This document shows positions 1 to 6,531 of a stretch of DNA of 6,536 bases, piece after piece. The notes beneath the pieces are model-generated. The model was given only the letters and a program-made list of their open reading frames with translations. It was not told the DNA's origin and searched no databases. The translations under genes were made by a program, and so were the position numbers. This DNA is from CAZVFX01 sp964626565 (lineage in GTDB: Bacteria > Myxococcota_A > UBA9042 > CAIXZC01). The stretch is from NCBI GenBank assembly GCA_964626565.1, contig CAZVFX010000227.1, positions 1-6,536 on the forward strand, given 5' to 3'. Every line of letters starts with the position of its first letter. Positions within the stretch are counted from its first letter, which is position 1.

Positions 1-1163
1 CCGATGCTGTCCTGGAGAGCCATCACGTTCAGCTTCACGCCCCGCTCGAAGAGGCTACGGTCATCCGCCCGGCCCTTCATCATCAGGGCGAAGCCGGTGA
101 GCTGCGCGGCCCGGCCGTCGATGTCGAGGCCGAAGAGGTTCTTTTCCAGGATCAACTTCGCCACGTCCCGCTGGCGGTAGCCGCGCTCCAGGTAGATCGC
201 CTTGAAGAGGTCATAGGCCTCCACAAGGATGTGCCCGGAGCCGCAAGCAGGGTCGATGAGGGTCAGTTCCTCGGGATTGAGGGTGTCAGGAGTGATGGCG
301 GCGAGCTGGGCGTTGACCTCATCGGTCTGCTCCGCAGGCTCGATGTAGAACTCCATCTGTGCCTTCAGCGGCGAGTTCGGATAGGTCGCCAGCCACTGTG
401 CGCCGAAGGAGTTCTGCACCATGTACTTGACGATCCAGTTGGGGGTGAAGAGCTGGGTCGCGGCGGGAATGTCCTCGGACTTCACGACCTTGCCGATGAC
501 CTGGTCCTTCTTCGCTGAGATGTAGAACTGGTAGAGCCAGCCGATGATCTCAATGTCATCCCACGTGCCCTCGTCGATGTCCTCGACCATCCGCCGGATC
601 AGGGAGTCGGTGTGTAGCAGGTTCCCGGGCAGGAGCAGCTCGTCCTCTGCACCGACTTTTTCAAAGAGAAACGGCATCGCCTGATGCAGCGCGTTGCACT
701 GCGCGAGGATCAGCAGTCGGTAGAGTTCCTCATCCTTGGTCCCGTCGAGCTTCAGCTCTACGACCCGGTCCCGGTCCAACCCCGGCAGGTCCAGGTCAGC
801 GGCGTGGTCTAGGATTTCGGGACGGCCGGAGTTCTCGGGGTGACTCAAGACCCGGTAGCCATGGTCCAGGTAGCCGTGCAGCTCCATGTAACGAATCGCT
901 GCGAAACGGTTGAACCACGTGTACGCTACGGACTCCATGACCGCGTCGAAGCCGCCTGCGCTCACACGTTTCACCAGCTTCTCGCGTAGCGAGTGGATGC
1001 TCTTCGGGAAGGCCTGCCCGGCGATTAGCAGGATATCGCCGTGGAGCTCTGCGCGTTCATTGCCCGCCGCTGTGATGCCGATGCGTGCTGCCTGCGCGCT
1101 GACCGCGGCGATGAATGCTTCTCGGGCTTCGGGGGCGTAACTCTTCAGTTGGCTCGTGTTCAT
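1..1163 (-). CDS. pglX: PglX, BREX adenine-specific DNA methyltransferase, N-terminal part (cut by window edge)
   Basis: The frame is open from an ATG at 1161-1163 to the left edge, giving 387 residues of a protein that is usually about 1,200 long. The S-adenosylmethionine-binding motif I is plain: DPACGSGHI at residues 304-312, preceded by a PglX-like block TQLFTPNWIVKYMVQNS at 236-252 and followed by GLDID at 345-349, where an acidic residue normally contacts the SAM ribose. The catalytic NPPY-type motif and the C-terminal target-recognition region lie outside the window, so activity and site specificity cannot be judged. In BREX, PglX methylates adenine N6 on one strand of an asymmetric site in host DNA, marking self, and is also needed for phage exclusion. 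The start overlaps the brxC stop as ATGA (1160-1163). A weak purine-rich stretch (GAAAGGG, 1174-1180) lies 10 bases upstream, so translational coupling is likely. The family call is firm; the BREX subtype rests on gene order. Confidence 0.95.
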   Translation of the reverse strand, partial: MNTSQLKSYAPEAREAFIAAVSAQAARIGITAAGNERAELHGDILLIAGQAFPKSIHSLREKLVKRVSAGGFDAVMESVAYTWFNRFAAIRYMELHGYLDHGYRVLSHPENSGRPEILDHAADLDLPGLDRDRVVELKLDGTKDEELYRLLILAQCNALHQAMPFLFEKVGAEDELLLPGNLLHTDSLIRRMVEDIDEGTWDDIEIIGWLYQFYISAKKDQVIGKVVKSEDIPAATQLFTPNWIVKYMVQNSFGAQWLATYPNSPLKAQMEFYIEPAEQTDEVNAQLAAITPDTLNPEELTLIDPACGSGHILVEAYDLFKAIYLERGYRQRDVAKLILEKNLFGLDIDGRAAQLTGFALMMKGRADDRSLFERGVKLNVMALQDSI

Positions 1164-4100
1164 TTGATCTGCACCCTTTCGTTGGCCTCGAGCGCTTTCT
1201 CCAACTCTGCTCGAAGCTTGCTCAGGAAGTCCTCGATGTCCGCGCTCGTCTCGATGAAACCGGTCGAGCAGAGTCTTCTTGCTTCCACGACCCGGCGCCG
1301 CTTCACCTTCGGCTTCGCAGGCGGGGTCGGCGTGGACTCATCAGGCTTTGAGGGCCTTGTGGGCGGGAGGGCCTGGGCCTGTTCGATGATTGTCAACGCT
1401 CGGTCGTAGGCCTCTTCCGCTCTCTGACGGGCCTGTGCGATGTGGGCGATGCTCGTGGTCTGAGTCGCTATTCCGATCACCTTGACCAGCCCGGCCCTGG
1501 CTGATTCTCTCAGAGCGTCGCTTGCGGAGGCCTTGTCGAGCTCGATGTCTATGCCATCCAGCAACCCTTGTATCTCCGTCACTGCTGGGCCGCGGGCTTC
1601 CGCGACAAGCTGGTCGTTGATTGTCCTGGCTGTATGGATGAGGTCGGCCACCTCGTGGAGAATGCCATAGGGATGAGCAGCCCTGAGAATCTCCTCCATG
1701 CGGGCAAGGGCCGGACCCGCTTCTTTGTGTGCCTCGAGCTGCAGCCGGTTCTGAGAGAGGGTGCCCACTGCAGTCCGGAGTTCCTCCCAGCTATGCTTCT
1801 GATTCGTGTAGAAGCCCTGCAGATCGTGGACGTCGTCCGCCAGGTCGAGGAGCTCGGCCTTGTTCTCTTTGATGCGCCTGAGAAACCGCAGGGAATCGGA
1901 CTCCTGCACGTACTTCCGCAGACAGTCGATGCCGCCTTCGATCTCGGCAAGACCCGGGTAGTCCCCGGTCTTGGCCAGGGGAAGGTATCCGACCAGGTCA
2001 TCGCTCCACTCGGCGAGTCGCTTTCTAAGGAAGGCGAACAAGGCCTCCTCGTCGCTCGGCCCCGCTGCTGCGAAGAGTTCCTTGCCAAGTGCCTGGCCCG
2101 CTTTGATGAGATCGTCACCGGCCGACTCACGCTGGAAGATGATGACCTTGCGCTGCCTGCTGCTGGACGTGAGGTGGTCGTAGGCCTGCTCCAACGAGAT
2201 TGGCGCCTTGGTGTTGCTGTCCACCAGGCTGATCTCCTTGAGCACGGCGAGACGTGCCACCAGGAGCACGACCTCCAACTCGGGCCAGCCGTAGGGTCTG
2301 TTGCCGTAGCGTTTGTTAATCAGTTCGTGGAGTACGATCTGCTTGCTTGTAAGCGCACAGAGGCGGACGTACTCGCGCAGGTCATCGAGGGCCTCGGTGT
2401 TGGCCTCGGGTTTTTCAAGCAGGAGGCCAACCTTCTCGACGTCGTTTGCCCGTAGCGTGCTCTGGATTTCGGGCTTGGGGTTGGCTTGGAGGTGTTTGAT
2501 ATAGCCCATCTTGGGGTACGCGTTCTTGATGAGGTACTCCAGCGCGTCCACCAACGCCACCTTGGGATCCGAGCGGCTGATGTCGAGCTTCTGACCGCTG
2601 GCGAAGTAACTGGCGGTCGCCAGCATGGACTTGAGGGTCTCCTCGATGCGGCCCCGGCGGATTCTGTTCTCGTCGCTGCGGTCGCGGAGAATGCGCCTGG
2701 TGGTCTCCGGTAACAGATCCGTGCGCTTGGTCTTCACGTAGGATTCGGTCTGCAGGTAGGTCCGTAACTCTCGGGCCAGGTTCGGGTCGTCGGGCAGACG
2801 AATTAGTGTGCGACCCTGCTCTTTGCTGGTATGCAGGAGACAGCTACTGTCGTTGTTGAGCTGGGCGTAATTGTCTGCCAGCGGAGTTACTACCGCTACC
2901 TCCAGGCTGCCTTCAATCTTGTGACCCACTGCGTGGTCGTCGCAGAGTCGGGTGAAGCTGAAATCCCGGCCGGTCACGCTGTAGCTGTGCTTGCGGAAAT
3001 CCCCCAGGATGTCCTCGAAGATGAGCTTGCCCAGTTCCCGCGCTTCGCCTCCGGACGGGACCGCTGTGCTCTTGATCTCACGCCCGACGTCGCGCTCTTC
3101 GTTGGTGAGGAAGAAGTAGAGGTCGCCGTTGCGTGCGATTAGGGTCTCGCTCTCCAGCCGAGACAGCGAGGCCTCGATGGCTTTTCGCAGCGCTAACTTG
3201 TCTGCGTCGATCTCGTCCACGCAAAGTGTCACAAGGTTGTCCACGCTGCCCGGCAGCTCATCGATGTAGCGGATAAGGAACAGCACCTTGAGTAGCGTGG
3301 CGTCGAAGTCCTGGAGTGCGTGGTTGTCTCCCGCATGGTCGATGGTGCGCTTCACCGCGCTGTCCAGGAATCCCTCGACCGCGGGGTAGAAGCTGTAGAA
3401 CGGCACCAGCGCACCCACCTCGCTGGCACCGAGCTGCTTGGCGGCGCTCTGGAACGCGTCGAGGGTGGAGCGCTCGCCCTGGGACAGGTGCAGCCCTGTT
3501 GCGCCGGCCTTTCGGATGGACTCGAACACCTTCTGGACCAGCTTGAACTGGTAGGCGGCAAAAGGATAGCAGGCAGCGAAGTCATCGCTGTCTGTGTAAG
3601 TCTTGAACGTCATGCCCGCACCGACGAACGAGAGCTGGTTCTTCAGGATATCGTGCTTGCCCTGATACGCAGCGGACAGTGGTGCCGCTGCCCCAGCGTT
3701 CTTGTCCAGGAGGCGCTTCTTGATCACCTCATCGACGTTGTTGCTGGACAGCGAGAGCCGCGTCTTGAAGCGGCCCTGGATCTTCGAGAAATCGTAGGTC
3801 TTGGTGTTCCCCACGTCTCCGAGGACCGCATCCAAGTCTTCCTGTGATGTAACGACGACCCAGGCGCGGCCTTGGCAGATGGTCCCGAGCTGCTCGGTGA
3901 TGGTCTGGAGGTTGAGCATGAGGTGGGTGTCATTGCCGATGAACTGACCGACCTCGTCCACCAGAAACATGATTCGGCGGTCCGGACCTTTGCTGTCCAA
4001 GTATCGCTTCACCCACTTGGCGAAGTTCTCCACCGTGAGGCTGAAGTTGTCTGCGCCTCCCTCCACCCAGCGCATGGCCGAGGCTTCACTCTGTCCCAGC

Positions 4101-4756
4101 GCCTCTGTCAGCGCGGCCACGACTTCGTCGCCATAGAGATCCCAGGCGTCTCTCTCGGAGAGCCACGACTCGCCAGAGGCCCGCTCGAAGGCCTCGTGAA
4201 AGACTGCGAGTCGACCCTTCTCTTCGAGGTGACGCTCCATGTGAGCGATATGTGGATGGTCGCTGCTGTAGCCCTGCTTTTCGTTGAGGACCTTGAGGAA
4301 CACCTGCAGCAGTGCGTCGCGTCCCCAGCTTTGGTCCGCCTTGATGTCAATGTTGAAGAGGATGGTGTCGGTGGACGCTGCCACGACCTTCTTCAGGTCG
4401 GCGAAGAGCATGGCGTCGGAGAACTTGTCAGCGAAGAACTCCACGGCTCGCCGACGCTCCCCATTCAACTCATGCTCGTTGTTCTCCATCAGGTAGGATA
4501 GCACCTTGATGAAGTGGGATTTCCCACAACCGAAGAACCCCGAGACCCAGATTCCGTTCTTGTTTGCTGCATCCTGCTCGGACTCGATGGTGGAGAGCAA
4601 CACCGCCACGAGCGCGTGCATGTGCTTCGTCAGCTCACGGGTGACAACAAACTCGTCGAGCTCTTGCCACACCGATGAGGCATCCAGCTGGTCGGCCTTG
4701 ACCACTCCGTTGATGGGACGATGAATGCTGCGCTCGAAAAGGTCCTGAATCTTCAT
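1160..4756 (-). CDS. brxC: BrxC, BREX system P-loop ATPase (1,198 aa)
   Basis: This large ATPase has the typical BrxC length of about 1,200 residues. Walker A is GFFGCGKS at residues 73-80, Walker B is IMFLVDEV at 262-269, and a sensor-like strand VVVTSQEDLD sits at 300-309. The N-terminus (MKIQDLFERSIHRPINGVVK) is characteristic of the family. The long middle and C-terminal part is helical and charged. Near the end are a proline-rich linker (about 1130-1149), a basic patch KVKRRR (1150-1155) and a final charged helix (about 1168-1198). An in-frame ATG 65 codons upstream would overlap brxB heavily. The chosen ATG has GGAGG 9 bases upstream and overlaps the brxB stop as ATGA, which matches the other junctions. 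BrxC is essential for BREX defence and is thought to be an AAA+/ORC-like ATPase working in a complex with BrxB, PglX and PglZ. Both Walker motifs look intact. Confidence 0.96.
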   Translation of the reverse strand: MKIQDLFERSIHRPINGVVKADQLDASSVWQELDEFVVTRELTKHMHALVAVLLSTIESEQDAANKNGIWVSGFFGCGKSHFIKVLSYLMENNEHELNGERRRAVEFFADKFSDAMLFADLKKVVAASTDTILFNIDIKADQSWGRDALLQVFLKVLNEKQGYSSDHPHIAHMERHLEEKGRLAVFHEAFERASGESWLSERDAWDLYGDEVVAALTEALGQSEASAMRWVEGGADNFSLTVENFAKWVKRYLDSKGPDRRIMFLVDEVGQFIGNDTHLMLNLQTITEQLGTICQGRAWVVVTSQEDLDAVLGDVGNTKTYDFSKIQGRFKTRLSLSSNNVDEVIKKRLLDKNAGAAAPLSAAYQGKHDILKNQLSFVGAGMTFKTYTDSDDFAACYPFAAYQFKLVQKVFESIRKAGATGLHLSQGERSTLDAFQSAAKQLGASEVGALVPFYSFYPAVEGFLDSAVKRTIDHAGDNHALQDFDATLLKVLFLIRYIDELPGSVDNLVTLCVDEIDADKLALRKAIEASLSRLESETLIARNGDLYFFLTNEERDVGREIKSTAVPSGGEARELGKLIFEDILGDFRKHSYSVTGRDFSFTRLCDDHAVGHKIEGSLEVAVVTPLADNYAQLNNDSSCLLHTSKEQGRTLIRLPDDPNLARELRTYLQTESYVKTKRTDLLPETTRRILRDRSDENRIRRGRIEETLKSMLATASYFASGQKLDISRSDPKVALVDALEYLIKNAYPKMGYIKHLQANPKPEIQSTLRANDVEKVGLLLEKPEANTEALDDLREYVRLCALTSKQIVLHELINKRYGNRPYGWPELEVVLLVARLAVLKEISLVDSNTKAPISLEQAYDHLTSSSRQRKVIIFQRESAGDDLIKAGQALGKELFAAAGPSDEEALFAFLRKRLAEWSDDLVGYLPLAKTGDYPGLAEIEGGIDCLRKYVQESDSLRFLRRIKENKAELLDLADDVHDLQGFYTNQKHSWEELRTAVGTLSQNRLQLEAHKEAGPALARMEEILRAAHPYGILHEVADLIHTARTINDQLVAEARGPAVTEIQGLLDGIDIELDKASASDALRESARAGLVKVIGIATQTTSIAHIAQARQRAEEAYDRALTIIEQAQALPPTRPSKPDESTPTPPAKPKVKRRRVVEARRLCSTGFIETSADIEDFLSKLRAELEKALEANERVQIK

Positions 4757-5361
4757 GCTTCCGTTCCTCCGGGAACCAGAATGAATGCTCGATAGTAGGG
4801 CTTCGTACTTGATGAGCTGCTCGTGGTGATCTGACCAAAGAGCCTGAGGGTCGTCCCATCGAAGCTGCCGGGATAGAACATCACCAGCGGCGTCCCTCCC
4901 ATGATCGTGTGCAGACAGTTCAGCAGGCCATGGGCGCGAAGCATAGGCCATACACTGCCAACGCCCGATAAGAGAAGAAGGTCCTGCTCGGCCGGCTGGT
5001 GCTGTGCGGCGATGAAGTCACGGAGCTTCTCAGCCGCGAGTGGTCCCTTGAGCGCATTCAAGACCGCAGCGTCCCCGCTGCGTTCTTGTTTCTTCAGCAC
5101 CTTGCCCATGAGGTTTCGCTGTTCCAGATAGGCCAGCACAACATCAAGAAGGTTCAGATGCAGGACTCGAAGACCGGTGTGGTGGCTCGCCATGCGGTCC
5201 ATCATTAAATCGATGTGCTCGCGTACCCGCAGTTCATCTTCCGCCGGATAGTCGAATATGTAGCAGGCAATCTCATTGCCGATGCCCTCACTTGATAAGA
5301 AGGCATCGCTGGTGATGCGGGGCAGGATCTGGTTCAAACGTTCGGCGAGAGGGGGGCTCAT
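4753..5361 (-). CDS. brxB: BrxB, BREX system DUF1788 protein (202 aa)
   Basis: The 202-residue length fits the DUF1788 family. Family-like blocks are visible: GNEIACYIFDYP at residues 28-39, a hydrophobic LLLLSGVGSVWPMLRAHGLL at 128-147, PLVMFYPGSFDG at 158-169 followed by LRLFG, and YYRAF at 189-193 near the C-terminus. There is no signal peptide or convincing membrane segment, so it is presumably cytoplasmic. In BREX it is a small core component with no known enzymatic motif, probably a scaffold joining BrxC and PglX/PglZ. The frame stays open upstream into brxA, but the ATG at 5359-5361 is preferred: it has a GGAGGTGA Shine-Dalgarno (5366-5373) and overlaps the brxA stop as ATGA. One small oddity is a run of five serines at 181-185 just before the conserved YYRAF block. 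A C6 run (coding strand) spans codons 2-4. Confidence 0.94.
   Translation of the reverse strand: MSPPLAERLNQILPRITSDAFLSSEGIGNEIACYIFDYPAEDELRVREHIDLMMDRMASHHTGLRVLHLNLLDVVLAYLEQRNLMGKVLKKQERSGDAAVLNALKGPLAAEKLRDFIAAQHQPAEQDLLLLSGVGSVWPMLRAHGLLNCLHTIMGGTPLVMFYPGSFDGTTLRLFGQITTSSSSSTKPYYRAFILVPGGTEA
4766..4770 (-). promoter_or_regulatory. Ribosome binding site of brxC
   Basis: GGAGG lies nine bases before the brxC ATG, within the last codons of brxB (the Gly-Gly codons near its C-terminus). It supports the 1,198-residue form of BrxC rather than the longer in-frame extension into brxB. Confidence 0.75.
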
Positions 5362-5948
5362 TCCATCACCTCCATGCAGCGAAGGACATAGGACTCCTCG
5401 CGATCCCGCAGCCAGGCGGCGAGCTGGGCATCCACAAAAACGTTCTGCAAGAGCAAGCCCCGGGTGTCCTTCAGGTAGCCAGCCTCTGAGAGAATGGAGA
5501 ACACCGCGGACCGCAGCCTGGCCACGGTCGTGTCGCTCCACTGGGGCATGTCCGGATCGCGTCCTCGACAGCCGGCGATGTATTCGTTCCACATCCGGTA
5601 CTCGAGCTTTGTGGCGAAGAGCGCTCGTTGCTCTCGTATTGCGATATCCATGAAGTCGCCCAGGAGGCGGCTGTTCTTCACGGCGCCGGCGAGGACAGCT
5701 TGGATAGCCTGCTCTCGCCCGCCGTCACGTACCATCTCCCAGAGCCCCTCACCCAGGGGTTCGAGTCGGGCGCGCAGCAGGCGGGAGATGCGCTTGATGG
5801 ACTCGACACTCCCCATCTGCAGCTCGTTTCGCTCCAGCAGCGCCGCTTTCCAGTCCTCCTCGCTCACTCCTTGAAGGAGCAGGTCCGAGATGATGCGACT
5901 CTCCCGAAGACGGAGCGAAGCGCTGGTGATTGTTGCGGTGTAGATCAT
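5358..5948 (-). CDS. brxA: BrxA, BREX system DUF1819 protein (196 aa)
   Basis: This is a compact, mostly helical protein of about 200 residues, the usual DUF1819 size. Typical features are the N-terminal YTATITSASLRLRESRIIS (residues 3-21), a charged helical middle with KNSRLLGDFMDIAIREQ (91-107), and the segment around SILSEAGYLKD (151-161) near the C-terminus. Family knowledge: BrxA is a NusB-like helical protein reported to bind DNA; it is a conserved part of type 1 BREX with a poorly understood role. An ATG 14 codons upstream (5988-5990) would extend it into the regulator. I prefer the ATG at 5946-5948, because it forms an ATGA overlap with the regulator stop like every other junction here, the protein then begins MIYTATITSA as expected, and a weak AGGG lies 5 bases upstream. 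It is the first conserved BREX gene of the operon. Confidence 0.94.
   Translation of the reverse strand: MIYTATITSASLRLRESRIISDLLLQGVSEEDWKAALLERNELQMGSVESIKRISRLLRARLEPLGEGLWEMVRDGGREQAIQAVLAGAVKNSRLLGDFMDIAIREQRALFATKLEYRMWNEYIAGCRGRDPDMPQWSDTTVARLRSAVFSILSEAGYLKDTRGLLLQNVFVDAQLAAWLRDREESYVLRCMEVME
5366..5373 (-). promoter_or_regulatory. Strong ribosome binding site of brxB
   Basis: GGAGGTGA, an extended match to the anti-Shine-Dalgarno, lies inside the last codons of brxA and four bases before the brxB ATG (GGAGG itself is seven bases away). It picks the ATG at 5359-5361 over upstream in-frame starts and lets brxB be translated well beyond simple coupling. Confidence 0.8.
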
Positions 5949-6136
5949 TGGTTCCCTGGTTTCGGTGGTGCGCCGCCGGCTCGCACCCATTCGTCCACAT
6001 CGGACACCTTGAATTTCCAGAGCCGTCCCAACTTGTGTGCCGGCAGACCACGCCGCTCGATCCAGCGGTAGACTGAGTCTTTGGTCACTCCGAGGTGCTT
6101 GGCGATCTCCTCAACCGACACCCATGGCTCCTGCAT
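5945..6136 (-). CDS. Small excisionase/MerR-like helix-turn-helix DNA-binding protein (63 aa), probable operon regulator
   Basis: This 63-residue protein is almost entirely one winged helix-turn-helix of the excisionase (HTH_17) type. The pattern VSVEEIAKHLGVTKDSVYRW at residues 6-25 is the helix-turn-helix, followed by the wing ERRGLPAHKLGRLWKF (27-42) and a closing helix VSDVDEWVRAG (44-54). The tail GGAPPKPGNQ looks disordered. The ATG is supported by an AGGAG Shine-Dalgarno six bases upstream. Its stop overlaps the brxA start as ATGA, so it is made from the same message as the BREX genes. No integrase is visible beside it, so a recombination directionality role is less likely than transcriptional autoregulation of the operon; that role is inferred. 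It is unlike the large WYL-domain BrxR regulators known from some BREX loci. It could also be a leftover excisionase from a mobile element. The fold call is strong, the role is not. Confidence 0.88.
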   Translation of the reverse strand: MQEPWVSVEEIAKHLGVTKDSVYRWIERRGLPAHKLGRLWKFKVSDVDEWVRAGGAPPKPGNQ

Positions 6137-6142
6137 CGTTCT

Positions 6143-6147
6143 CTCCT
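6143..6147 (-). promoter_or_regulatory. Ribosome binding site of the helix-turn-helix gene
   Basis: AGGAG (minus strand) sits six bases before the ATG at 6134-6136. It is the entry ribosome site of the operon and decides the start of the regulator. Confidence 0.75.
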
Positions 6148-6151
6148 GTCG

Positions 6152-6165
6152 CCGGAAGGCTCCGG
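6152..6165 (-). other. Small hairpin in the operon leader
   Basis: CCGGA (6152-6156) and TCCGG (6161-6165) can pair around a 4-base loop in the transcript, just upstream of the regulator's Shine-Dalgarno. It does not cover the Shine-Dalgarno, so any effect on translation or stability would be modest. Confidence 0.3.
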
Positions 6166-6202
6166 TGCGCGAGCAATGCCCGACGTCTGTCAGAAACTAG
6201 AT

Positions 6203-6244
6203 CTTGATCATTACCACAGCCAAATCGGGCGTTCAAGGATCAAG
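6203..6244. repeat. 7-bp inverted repeat bracketing the candidate promoter (possible operator)
   Basis: CTTGATC (6203-6209) and its exact complement GATCAAG (6238-6244) are separated by 28 bases. One arm overlaps the putative -10 and the other abuts the upstream side of the putative -35. This layout would suit a dimeric repressor such as the encoded helix-turn-helix protein. Arms of 7 bp can occur by chance in a region this size, so function rests on position only. Confidence 0.35.
6208..6236 (-). promoter_or_regulatory. Candidate operon promoter
   Basis: On the minus strand, TTGAAC (6231-6236; four of six bases of the -35 consensus) is followed after exactly 17 bases by TAATGA (6208-6213), a poor -10 that has a TG one base upstream as in extended -10 promoters. 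Transcription would begin near 6200, leaving a leader of about 65 bases. The match is weak, but it is the best spaced pair I found upstream of the regulator, and repeats flank it. Confidence 0.3.
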
Positions 6245-6254
6245 CCGGGTCCAC

Positions 6255-6274
6255 TTGAGTCGGTTAGAGTCGGT
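6255..6274. repeat. Two tandem 10-bp direct repeats upstream of the promoter
   Basis: TTGAGTCGGT (6255-6264) is followed immediately by TAGAGTCGGT (6265-6274); nine of ten positions match. The 10-bp period places both copies on nearly the same face of the helix, roughly 55-75 bases upstream of the predicted transcription start. Excisionase-type proteins often bind short tandem direct repeats, so this is a second candidate site for the operon regulator. Confidence 0.45.
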
Positions 6275-6350
6275 GTGTTCTGGAGGCCCGGAGAGCAACA
6301 AGAGGCCAGGGGCAAAGCGAGGAAACGGGCGTTCCCAGCCACGACCCTGA

Positions 6351-6389
6351 AGCGGAGGGTGCTGGCGGCGCCCGCTCTCGCTGTTTTTT
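6351..6389 (+). terminator. Possible rho-independent terminator-like hairpin
   Basis: On the plus strand GGGTGC (6357-6362) pairs with GCGCCC (6368-6373) around a 5-base loop, with one G-U pair. An outer AGCG/CGCT stem (6351-6354 with 6379-6382) closes it imperfectly, then comes one G and a run of six T (6384-6389). The internal loop makes it sub-optimal and no plus-strand gene precedes it in the window, so it may be chance or may stop leftward-divergent spurious transcription. Confidence 0.25.
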
Positions 6390-6489
6390 GAGTGCAGACT
6401 GGGCCAGTAACGGCGGGGGGTTCGGCGATTATGGCGGTTCAATTCTCCCATTCGGAGAGAGTTCGAATCCAGCCCCGTACCCTCCACCA
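6354..6489 (+). repeat. Long-range imperfect inverted repeat with tRNA-3'-end-like sequence
   Basis: GGAGGGT then GCTGG (6354-6365) is complementary to CCAGC, five unpaired bases, then ACCCTCC (6469-6485), a bulged 12-bp stem. The right arm is followed directly by ACCA (6486-6489), like a discriminator base plus CCA, and GTTCGAATCC (6461-6470) resembles a tRNA T-loop. However, the bases flanking that loop do not form a T-stem, no D-arm or anticodon arm is visible, and 136 bases is too long for a normal tRNA. An internal hairpin TCTCC/GGAGA lies at 6444-6458. It may be a decayed tRNA attachment site, a small structured RNA, a MITE-like element, or coincidence. Confidence 0.25.
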
Positions 6490-6511
6490 CAAGTCCATCA
6501 TCTAACCCGCT

Positions 6512-6531
6512 CTCCGCCACAACCGGCGGAG
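6512..6531. repeat. 7-bp perfect inverted repeat at the right edge
   Basis: CTCCGCC (6512-6518) and GGCGGAG (6525-6531) pair perfectly around a 6-base loop; beyond one T-T mismatch two more pairs can form. No T-run is visible on either strand beside it, so it is not a classical terminator. It may belong to whatever feature lies past the window edge. Confidence 0.4.

Noticed and set aside
1568..2455. Long plus-strand open frame (295 codons) opposite brxC
   Set aside because: It lies wholly antisense to the well-supported brxC, has no recognisable domain and no ribosome site, and is a typical shadow frame in GC-rich DNA.
3872..4501. 209-codon plus-strand open frame opposite the brxC ATPase domain
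   Set aside because: It is the antisense shadow of the Walker A to Walker B region of BrxC, whose protein motifs clearly mark the minus strand as coding.
5351..5356. G6 run at codons 2-4 of brxB as a phase-variation switch
   Set aside because: Six bases is short for a phase-variable tract in a GC-rich genome, and no longer homopolymer or tandem repeat is seen in the visible part of pglX, where BREX phase variation is known.
4753..5592. Longer 279-residue form of BrxB starting inside brxA
   Set aside because: The first 77 codons overlap brxA out of frame and do not resemble the family; the ATG at 5359-5361 has a near-ideal ribosome site and the correct protein start.
5945..6136. Excisionase of a prophage or integrative element
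   Set aside because: The fold fits, but no integrase, phage gene or clear attachment site accompanies it, and it is translationally coupled to brxA; a regulator is the simpler reading.
6354..6489. An intact tRNA gene ending in CCA
   Set aside because: The 7-bp acceptor-like pairing exists, but the length is 136 bases, the T-stem does not pair, and no D-arm or anticodon arm can be drawn.
6233..6520. 95-codon minus-strand frame upstream of the operon
   Set aside because: Composition is Arg/Gly/Pro-rich with no domain, it lacks a convincing Shine-Dalgarno, it runs through the repeats and the promoter candidate region, and part of its sequence is a tRNA-like segment read backwards.
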